Position numbers and translations under genes: made by a program. The notes beneath the pieces were generated by a model. The model worked only from the letters and a program-made list of their open reading frames with translations. It had not been told where the DNA came from and made no database searches. Below are positions 1 through 5,034 of a stretch of DNA of 7,314 bases, piece by piece. The DNA is from an uncultured Muribaculaceae bacterium (lineage in GTDB: Bacteria; Bacteroidota; Bacteroidia; Bacteroidales; Muribaculaceae): positions 1-7,314 of the forward strand of contig CAJUFH010000085.1 in assembly GCA_910585755.1 (NCBI GenBank), in the 5' to 3' direction. Every line of letters begins with the position of its first letter. Within the stretch, counting starts at the first letter, position 1.

Positions 1-99
1 CATCGAATTTTTCAAGCATTTTCGCTAATATTGCACTTGCCCTTGGACTCTACAGTTCAGTAGTTGCACGAACCAAGTATCCGATTTTCACGTTGTAAT

Positions 100-130
100 T
101 TTGAAGATAGCAAAAAAGGTATTACCTTTG
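100..130 (+). promoter_or_regulatory. Plus-strand Bacteroidetes promoter for a candidate small RNA
   Basis: TTTG at 100-103 is followed by exactly 19 bases and then TACCTTTG at 123-130. This matches the Bacteroides primary sigma factor pattern (-33 TTTG, -7 TAnnTTTG, spacing about 19-21). The predicted transcription start is near 136-137, at the first base of the inverted repeat described separately. No plus-strand protein gene lies downstream, so a non-coding transcript is the natural product. The promoter match is seen directly; its use is inferred. Confidence 0.6.
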
Positions 131-136
131 CGTCAG

Positions 137-205
137 AAAAATATCCTGTCGTAACTGAACGGCTACGTGAAAAGTGCGTAGCTCACAAGTGTAGGTTACG
201 CAGGA
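137..205 (-). terminator. Probable terminator of the DUF3800 gene
   Basis: Read on the minus strand, the base of the stem (TCCTGCGTAAC with GTTACGACAGGA) begins directly after the TAG stop of the DUF3800 gene. It is followed by TATTTTTC. The stem is about 11 bp at its base with a large branched loop containing a CTACG/CGTAG hairpin. The same DNA works as a plus-strand terminator, so it is probably bidirectional. Confidence 0.5.
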
Positions 206-215
206 CTATTTTTTT
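137..215 (+). ncRNA. Candidate structured small RNA (~80 nt)
   Basis: A long inverted repeat starts where the upstream promoter should initiate. AAAAATA (137-143) pairs with TATTTTT (207-213), TCCTG (144-148) with CAGGA (201-205), and CGTAAC (150-155) with GTTACG (195-200). That is about 18 bp with two single-base bulges (T149, C206). Inside, CTACG (163-167) pairs with CGTAG (177-181) as a second hairpin. The run of seven T at 209-215 gives an intrinsic terminator. The RNA would overlap the last codons of the convergent DUF3800 gene by about 10 nt. No known RNA family was recognised. The alternative is that the repeat serves only as the terminator of the DUF3800 gene. Confidence 0.45.
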
Positions 216-1027
216 GCCCGTTTGGTCCGCGTCAGGTCGCGGGTATGATGCTTAGGCTTGAAGCTCCAGTGCCTGTATATCTGAAACCAACGGTCTGAAT
301 CCTCTTTAATCGGGGTGCTGATTCCGATATTGAAGTCGGGATAAAGTTCTCGGATTCTCGCATTTATATGCTTGTACAGCTTCAATTTCAAAATCGTCCG
401 TTTCCCAAGTCGTTCGTCGCCATCGGACTTTAATTTATCCTTTTCGTTCAGCTTGAAACATATCGCTCCGAGAATCACATCCATAAATTGAAGAGGCAAA
501 TGCTCTTTTGAATCAACTTCGGAAATACCTTTGTCTACAAACCTGATTCCCTTGGCCTTGAAGTCGGAATCATTATTCAGTCCATAGAGATGATTTACAA
601 AATTCCGTTTATCTTCCTGATTGAGTGGTATTTCATCAAGATACAGGCGTATTCCTTCCCTATCTTCCGCAAAAACAAGGCCGAACGCATACTTGATAAA
701 CTGATAATACAGAATTGGATACTCTTCCTTGCGTTTTTCTGCCGTCAGTTCCGGCTCGTACTGATTATGACGGAAAAATATCCTTATCTTAAGGAGACCG
801 GCCTTGCCCATCTCGAAAAGTTCGTCAACAAGGCGGACATATTTGTCGAAATGATACGCGTTGACTTTCTGCCATTTGATTTCATCAACAATATTCAGCT
901 CATTCTTAACCTCCTCCATTCTGCGCAACACTTCCTCCCGGTGCTGCGACTGCACAAGAATCCCTCCGTAGAAGTTGGAATAATAAGTTCCGTGTTTATC
1001 GCTTTCGTCAAGCCAGATATGTATCAT
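206..1027 (-). CDS. DUF3800 domain protein
   Basis: This 273-residue protein matches the DUF3800 family, which is thought to have an RNase H-like fold and often occurs in accessory or phage-related regions; its reaction is not established. Visible signatures in order: LDES at residues 6-9 (acidic pair D7/E8), a FYGGILV strand at 19-25, EIKW at 49-52, YYQFIKYAF at 107-115, LYLDE at 128-132, and LPLQFMDVILGA at 177-188 (Q180, D183, G187). The conserved acidic residues could form a metal site, which is inference. The C-terminus is very basic (KPKHHTRDLTRTKRAKK), which could help bind nucleic acid. There is no signal peptide or membrane segment. ATG at 1027 is the first start after the parE stop, 50 bp away, and no terminator lies between, so read-through from parE is likely. 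Base use is more AT-rich than parE, suggesting later acquisition. Confidence 0.82.
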   Translation of the reverse strand: MIHIWLDESDKHGTYYSNFYGGILVQSQHREEVLRRMEEVKNELNIVDEIKWQKVNAYHFDKYVRLVDELFEMGKAGLLKIRIFFRHNQYEPELTAEKRKEEYPILYYQFIKYAFGLVFAEDREGIRLYLDEIPLNQEDKRNFVNHLYGLNNDSDFKAKGIRFVDKGISEVDSKEHLPLQFMDVILGAICFKLNEKDKLKSDGDERLGKRTILKLKLYKHINARIRELYPDFNIGISTPIKEDSDRWFQIYRHWSFKPKHHTRDLTRTKRAKK

Positions 1028-1036
1028 ATCTCATTT

Positions 1037-1049
1037 GTCAAGGGTATTA
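1037..1049 (-). promoter_or_regulatory. Weak -7-like box before the DUF3800 gene
   Basis: On the minus strand the 50-bp parE-DUF3800 gap holds TACCCTTG, one mismatch from TAnnTTTG, about 10 bases before the DUF3800 ATG. No clear -33 TTTG lies at the right distance. The gene may depend mainly on parE transcription; a weak own promoter with a very short leader is the alternative. Confidence 0.2.
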
Positions 1050-1077
1050 GGTTGCCCTCATTGCGTATAATCCGCTC

Positions 1078-3075
1078 TCAACTGATTTCGGAGTCGTCCT
1101 CGATGACGAGGTTGTCGATGATGAAGGTCTGGCGGTCGGAGGTGTTTTTGCCCATGTAGAACTCCAGGAGGTCGCCGACGGCGTCCTCGCGGCGGAGGGT
1201 GACGCGGTCGAGACGCATGTCGGGCCCGATGAAGCCGCGGAACTCGTCGGGCGAAATCTCGCCGAGGCCCTTGAATCGGGTTATCTCGGCGTTCTCGCCG
1301 AAGGCGGCGATGGCGTCGACACGTTCCTGGTCGTTGTAGCAGTAGTAGACGTCGCGGGGCTGGTCGGCTCCATCCTCGGCCGCTTTCTTCCCTTTGCCGG
1401 ATGCCTTGCGGCGGGTGCTCTTCTTGTCGCGCACGCGGAAGAGGGGGGTCTGGAGGACGTAGACGTGCCCTTTCTTCACCAGGTCGGGGAAGAACTGGAG
1501 GAAGAAAGTAAGGAGCAGGAGGCGTATGTGCATGCCGTCGACGTCGGCATCGGTCGCGATGATGACGTTGTTGTAGCGCAGCCCGTCGATTCCGTCCTCG
1601 ATGTTGAGCGCGGCCTGGAGGAGGTTGAACTCCTCGTTCTCGTAGACTACCTTGCGGGTGAGGCCGAACGAGTTGAGGGGCTTGCCTCGGAGGGAGAAGA
1701 CGGCCTGGGTCTCGACGTCGCGTATCTTGGTAATGGAGCCGGAGGCGGAGTCACCCTCGGTGATGAAAATCGAGGAGGCGAGCTTCTTCCCCTCGTCCCC
1801 CTTGGGGTCGTTGAGGTGGATGCGGCAGTCGCGGAGCTTGGAGTTGTGGAGGTTCACTTTCTTCGCTCGCTCGCGGGCGATTTTCGTCACGCCCGCCATG
1901 GCCTTGCGCTCGCGCTCGCTCTCCTGGATTTTCTTCAGGATTATTTCGGCGGTGTCGAGGTCTTTGTGGAGGTAGTTGTCAAGCTCCTTTTTGAGGAAGT
2001 CGCTGATGAACTTGGCGACGGTCGGGCCGTCGGGCCCCATGTCGCGCGACCCGAGCTTCGTTTTGGTCTGCGATTCGAAAATCGGCTCCTCGACCTTGAT
2101 AGAGATCGCGGCAATCATGCCGTTGCGGATGTCGGTGTATTCGAAATTCTTGGCGAAATACTCCTTGATTGTCCTTGAAACGGAGTCCTTGAAGGCCGCC
2201 AGGTGGGTACCCCCCTGGGTCGTGTGCTGGCCGTTGACGAAGGAGTAGTATTCCTCGCCGTACTGGTTGGCGTGGGTGAGGGCGATTTCGATGTCGTCAC
2301 CCTTGAGATGGATTATGTCGTAGAGCGGCTCCTTGGTCATATTGGCCTTAAGGAGGTCGAGCAGTCCGTTGCGCGAGACGTAGCGCTTTCCGTTGAGATA
2401 TATCGCCAGACCGGTGTTCAGGTAGGTGTAGTTCTTCAGGAGCGTTACGATGAACTCCATGTTGAACCGGTAGTCGCGGAAAACGGAGTTGTCGGGCGTG
2501 AACTCGACGAACGTGCCGTTAGGCTCGTCGGTAGCCGTCTCCTCGGTCTCGCTGACCAGCTCGCCGCGGGCGAACTCGGCGCGGCGCGTCAGACCGTCGC
2601 GGTGGCTCTGGATCACGAACCGCGAGCTGAGGGCGTTGACGGCCTTGATACCGACACCGTTAAGGCCGACCGACTTCTTGAACGCCTTGCTGTCGTATTT
2701 AGCGCCGGTGTTCATCTTCGACGCGACGTCGATCATCTTTCCCAGGGGGACGCCGCGGCCGTAGTCGCGCACGCTGACGGTGCCCTCCTCGACCTGGACG
2801 GTAATCTTGTTGCCGAACCCCATCATGTACTCGTCGATAGAGTTGTCGAGCACCTCCTTGAGGAGCACGTAGATACCGTCGTCGTTGTAAGTACCGTCCC
2901 CCAACTTACCGATATACATACCGGGGCGGAGGCGTATATGCTCGTTCCACGAGAGGGTCTTGATGTCCTCCTCGTCGTATTCGGCGGAGCCGGTCGGCTC
3001 CGTCAGCTCCATGTCCTCGTCGTCCCGGACACTCAGCAGGTCGTCGTCGCGTCTTGTTTCCTCGCTCATTGGCAT
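1078..3075 (-). CDS. parE: DNA topoisomerase IV subunit B (ParE)
   Basis: ATPase subunit of a type IIA topoisomerase, which works with ParC to decatenate daughter chromosomes and relax supercoils. The protein is 665 residues. GHKL ATPase domain: LLKEVLDNSIDE at 71-82 (catalytic Glu E74, Mg-binding Asn N78), DYGRGVP at 104-110, and the GLNGVGIKAVNALS lid at 137-150. The transducer has the QTK loop (QTKTKLG, 336-342). The Toprim domain has EGDSASG at 440-446 (E440) and DADVDG at 509-514 (D509, D511, D513), then RFKGLGEISPDEF at 599-611. The RPGMYIGKLGDG start region (50-61) and overall order fit Bacteroidetes ParE better than GyrB, though a paralogue mix-up is possible without alignment. A Lys/Arg- then Asp-rich linker at 551-575 looks like an insertion. 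Two starts are possible, M1 (3075) and M3 (3069). No parC gene is adjacent here. Confidence 0.93.
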   Translation of the reverse strand: MPMSEETRRDDDLLSVRDDEDMELTEPTGSAEYDEEDIKTLSWNEHIRLRPGMYIGKLGDGTYNDDGIYVLLKEVLDNSIDEYMMGFGNKITVQVEEGTVSVRDYGRGVPLGKMIDVASKMNTGAKYDSKAFKKSVGLNGVGIKAVNALSSRFVIQSHRDGLTRRAEFARGELVSETEETATDEPNGTFVEFTPDNSVFRDYRFNMEFIVTLLKNYTYLNTGLAIYLNGKRYVSRNGLLDLLKANMTKEPLYDIIHLKGDDIEIALTHANQYGEEYYSFVNGQHTTQGGTHLAAFKDSVSRTIKEYFAKNFEYTDIRNGMIAAISIKVEEPIFESQTKTKLGSRDMGPDGPTVAKFISDFLKKELDNYLHKDLDTAEIILKKIQESERERKAMAGVTKIARERAKKVNLHNSKLRDCRIHLNDPKGDEGKKLASSIFITEGDSASGSITKIRDVETQAVFSLRGKPLNSFGLTRKVVYENEEFNLLQAALNIEDGIDGLRYNNVIIATDADVDGMHIRLLLLTFFLQFFPDLVKKGHVYVLQTPLFRVRDKKSTRRKASGKGKKAAEDGADQPRDVYYCYNDQERVDAIAAFGENAEITRFKGLGEISPDEFRGFIGPDMRLDRVTLRREDAVGDLLEFYMGKNTSDRQTFIIDNLVIEDDSEIS

Positions 3076-3086
3076 AATGCGTCAAA

Positions 3087-3105
3087 AGCCCGACACCGCC
3101 GGGCT
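3087..3105 (-). promoter_or_regulatory. Hairpin at the 5' end of the parE leader
   Basis: On the minus strand AGCCCG and CGGGCT form a 6-bp GC-rich stem with a 7-base loop, followed by TTTTGAC and then, a few bases later, the parE ATG. The predicted transcription start (about 3104) falls at the base of this stem, so the mRNA would begin with the hairpin. This could protect the 5' end, mask the start region, or act as a weak attenuator. The structure is seen; the role is inferred. Confidence 0.45.
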
Positions 3106-3108
3106 ATT

Positions 3109-3161
3109 GCAAAGTTACGAAATTTCCGCCAAAAAGCGCCCCTCCCCTCCCCGCTTTTTTG
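3109..3161 (-). promoter_or_regulatory. parE promoter module (copy A of a repeated element)
   Basis: The minus strand has TAACTTTG at 3117-3110, a perfect Bacteroidetes -7 box, preceded by AAATTTC, TTTTTGG, GGGGCGC and three consecutive G tracts. A clear TTTG at the usual 19-21 bp spacing is absent; TTTTTGG lies only 11 bp from the -7 box. The same order and spacing recur at 4698-4749 with about 85% identity by eye. The predicted start is near 3104, giving a leader of about 30 nt before parE. Confidence 0.65.
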
Positions 3162-3217
3162 GACGAGACTACGGATGTCGATACATTTGAGGAGACTTAG
3201 CACTAAAAAAAACACAC
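3162..3217. other. Intergenic DNA between ATPase stop and parE promoter module
   Basis: After the ATPase TAA the minus strand reads GTGTG and then eight T (3203-3210), but no convincing stem precedes the T run. Termination here is therefore uncertain and the ATPase transcript may run into parE. No ORF, repeat or RNA structure is otherwise seen. Confidence 0.4.
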
Positions 3218-4570
3218 TTACATCAATCCGGCCATATAGAGGGGCAGAAAGACTGTCCCATCCTTTATTTCCAGATCGCCGATATGCATCACATAAGATT
3301 CGCCGATATACGATGTGAATTTACGCTTGAATTTTTCAAGGGATGTAACAGTAAACCTGGAAGAGGATTTGACCTCCACCGGGAGGATGTTATGGCGGCT
3401 CGTCACCGCCTCCTTACGAATGAGGAAGTCAACCTCCATCCGGTCGTCCTTATTCTCCCTCGAAGCACAAGAATAGAAATATAGCGGATGACCGGCAGCC
3501 CTCAACAGTTGGGCCACCAGGTTTTCTGTCAACATCCCCTTGTTGAACTCCAGTTTGCCTCTCAGGATTTTCTCATACACACCTCCAATCTCCAATTGCG
3601 CCTCGCTGAACGACATAGACACAAGCAGTCCTGTATCGCCCATATACAGTTTCACCTTGGCGTCGTCTCGGTTGAGCGAAAGTGCAACAGATGGTTCCGT
3701 CGCCGCATAGCAGAAATTGGCGACACGGCTTTCGTCAAGCCAGAACATAGCATCAGCGAAATCCCTCATCCTGGCACCCTTGCGAATCTGTACCGGGCGG
3801 AATCTCTTCTCATGCTTTTGGAGTGCGGATGGGATATTGTCGAAAATTCTCGTTACCGCCGGAGCCTGCCGGCCAGCGTACTTTGATATGTCGTTGCGGT
3901 AAAGCGCGAGTATATTCCGCTTTATGGCATCTACCCGACGGAAATCTTTCTTCTCAACATACTCAGCGACAGCCTGCGGCATTCCCCCAACTAACAGGTA
4001 AGTTCTGAGAAGTTCCATCATCTGGCGGTGCAAAGACTGGCCCAAGGGCTTGCGCTTATTGAAGCAGTCCCGGACAAAATCCCATAACATCCCCTTGTCG
4101 ACAGCCCACATAAATTCTTCCATATCCATCGGAAACATGTCGATTCTCGTTTCCTCGCTCGGAATGACTATGTCCTTGACATTATGGTTTATACTGACTA
4201 ACGAGCCTGTCTCAATATAGTCATATCTCCCGTCCTTAACAAGGTATTTGATTGCTGCACGCGCCTTGGGAAAGACCTGCACCTCGTCAAAAATTATAAC
4301 GGAAGCCCGTTTATGCAGTTGAACTCCTGACAATATGCTGAGACGGTTGAAAAAATCGTCAAGATCAGTCAGGTGATGCTCAAAAAGCTCTATTATGCCA
4401 TCTGCGACATTGTTAAAATCAATCAGGATATATGATTTATATTCGTTGCGGGCAAACTCCTCAACAATCCAGCTTTTACCTATACGGCGAGCTCCATCGA
4501 CAAGCAGGGCGGTACGCCCGTCCCATATTTGTTTCCAGCGGAGAATCTGATTATAAATTTTCCTTTTCAT
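3218..4570 (-). CDS. AAA-family ATPase with C-terminal DUF4143 domain
   Basis: A 450-residue protein of the COG1373 type (AAA_14 plus DUF4143), common in several copies in Bacteroidetes. Its cellular role is not established; mobility, stress or toxin-antitoxin-like roles have been suggested for relatives. The P-loop is GARRIGKS at residues 26-33. Walker B is VIIFDEVQ at 91-98 (D95, E96). A sensor-like YIETGSLVSI lies at 118-127, PMDMEEFMWA at 147-156, and YLLVGGMPQA at 191-200. The C-terminal half has a PD-(D/E)XK-like arrangement: E349 in TENLVAQLL, D381 in EVDFLIR, and E399/K401 in PVEVKSSSRF, so nuclease activity is possible by inference. No signal peptide or membrane segment is seen. Length is usual and the frame is intact. 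ATG at 4570 has no clear Shine-Dalgarno. The gene is bracketed by two copies of one promoter element. Confidence 0.85.
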   Translation of the reverse strand: MKRKIYNQILRWKQIWDGRTALLVDGARRIGKSWIVEEFARNEYKSYILIDFNNVADGIIELFEHHLTDLDDFFNRLSILSGVQLHKRASVIIFDEVQVFPKARAAIKYLVKDGRYDYIETGSLVSINHNVKDIVIPSEETRIDMFPMDMEEFMWAVDKGMLWDFVRDCFNKRKPLGQSLHRQMMELLRTYLLVGGMPQAVAEYVEKKDFRRVDAIKRNILALYRNDISKYAGRQAPAVTRIFDNIPSALQKHEKRFRPVQIRKGARMRDFADAMFWLDESRVANFCYAATEPSVALSLNRDDAKVKLYMGDTGLLVSMSFSEAQLEIGGVYEKILRGKLEFNKGMLTENLVAQLLRAAGHPLYFYSCASRENKDDRMEVDFLIRKEAVTSRHNILPVEVKSSSRFTVTSLEKFKRKFTSYIGESYVMHIGDLEIKDGTVFLPLYMAGLM

Positions 4571-4605
4571 AATCTATTGCATAACTATAAGTTAGGAGCG
4601 ATGTC

Positions 4606-4688
4606 ACACCTTTTCAAGGTATGACAGACAGCGTTTGATACACCTTTTCAAGGCTTAATGAAGTCCATTCAACACACATTTTCAAGGC
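4606..4688. repeat. 34-bp-period repeat array A (three units)
   Basis: The 15-bp motif acaccttttcaaggc/t starts at 4606, 4640 and 4674, exactly 34 bp apart. The core CCTTttcAAGG is a near-palindrome with 4-5 bp arms, able to form a small hairpin or bind a dimeric protein. The 19-bp intervals are not random: the first resembles the first interval of array B. The period is not a multiple of 3 and no ORF is supported. If the promoter at 4698-4749 is used, the array lies in the 5' leader of the ATPase mRNA. Confidence 0.85.
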
Positions 4689-4697
4689 CTCACGATG

Positions 4698-4749
4698 GCA
4701 AAATTAAGAAATTTACTCCAAAAAGCGCCCCTTCCCGCCCCTTTTTTTG
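4698..4749 (-). promoter_or_regulatory. Promoter module upstream of the ATPase gene (copy B)
   Basis: The minus strand has TAATTTTG at 4706-4699 as the -7 box, preceded by AAATTTC, TTTTTGG, GGGGCGC and G tracts in the same order and spacing as copy A before parE. The predicted start is near 4693, giving a leader of about 120 nt that contains array A. The module sits between the two 34-bp repeat arrays. The sequence match is direct; promoter activity is inferred. Confidence 0.55.
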
Positions 4750-4829
4750 TAGAAAAAGATGCCGGAGAAGGAGTAATGCCACCCATTGTTTGGTTCAGCC
4801 TTCCATTATCGGGCTTAGTAAGTCCAGAT
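4750..4829. other. Spacer between the ATPase promoter module and array B
   Basis: About 80 bp with no ORF or RNA signal. Its end (ggcttagtaagtccagat, 4812-4829) resembles the second interval of array A (ggcttaatgaagtccattc), which hints at a degenerate extra repeat unit just before array B. Confidence 0.35.
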
Positions 4830-4912
4830 ACACTTTTTCAAGGCTTGACAGGCAGCGTTCGATACACCTTTTCAAGGCTTGGCGGATGGAGTTCAACACA
4901 CCTTTTCAAGGT
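4830..4912. repeat. 34-bp-period repeat array B (three units)
   Basis: The same 15-bp motif starts at 4830, 4864 and 4898, again exactly 34 bp apart. The first unit matches unit 1 of array A at about 29 of 34 positions and the second matches unit 2 at about 25 of 34. The units therefore correspond in order, as expected of a block duplication followed by drift. The array lies upstream of the ATPase promoter module. Confidence 0.85.
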
Positions 4913-4956
4913 TTAAAGCATTTTATGCCCTTCACAACGCTTCTGGGCGGGGGTAT

Positions 4957-4999
4957 AAAAGACGGCGGCATGCCGGTTGGGGGATGCCGCCGTTGTTTT
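4957..4999 (-). terminator. Terminator of the secreted-protein gene (probably bidirectional)
   Basis: ACGGCGGCAT (4962-4971) and ATGCCGCCGT (4984-4993) form a perfect 10-bp stem with a 12-base loop. On the minus strand the stem is followed by CTTTTAT, a good intrinsic terminator about 40 bp after the stop codon at 5035. On the plus strand it is followed by TGTTTTG, so it may also stop plus-strand transcription. Confidence 0.85.
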
Positions 5000-5034
5000 G
5001 GGAAATTCCGGGGTTGAGGGAAGAGCGGAACGGA

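Noticed and set aside
144..205. Integron attC site or miniature transposon
   Set aside because: The core does not fit GTTRRRY/RYYYAAC, and no target-site duplication is visible. A promoter-linked terminator-type stem explains the repeat better.
590..1159. 189-residue plus-strand ORF
   Set aside because: It runs antisense to the DUF3800 gene and into parE, has no promoter, and shows no family signature.
1465..2178. 237-residue plus-strand ORF
   Set aside because: It is antisense to the Toprim and linker part of parE, with low-complexity Val/Glu/Leu composition and no recognisable domain.
2203..3318. 371-residue plus-strand ORF
   Set aside because: It lies antisense to parE, whose motifs are intact. 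Its Val/Leu/Glu/Asp-rich translation is the typical shadow of a GC-rich gene.
4606..4912. CRISPR-like array of short repeats with equal spacers
   Set aside because: The repeated motif is only 15 bp with 19-bp intervals, the intervals resemble each other between blocks, and no cas genes are nearby.
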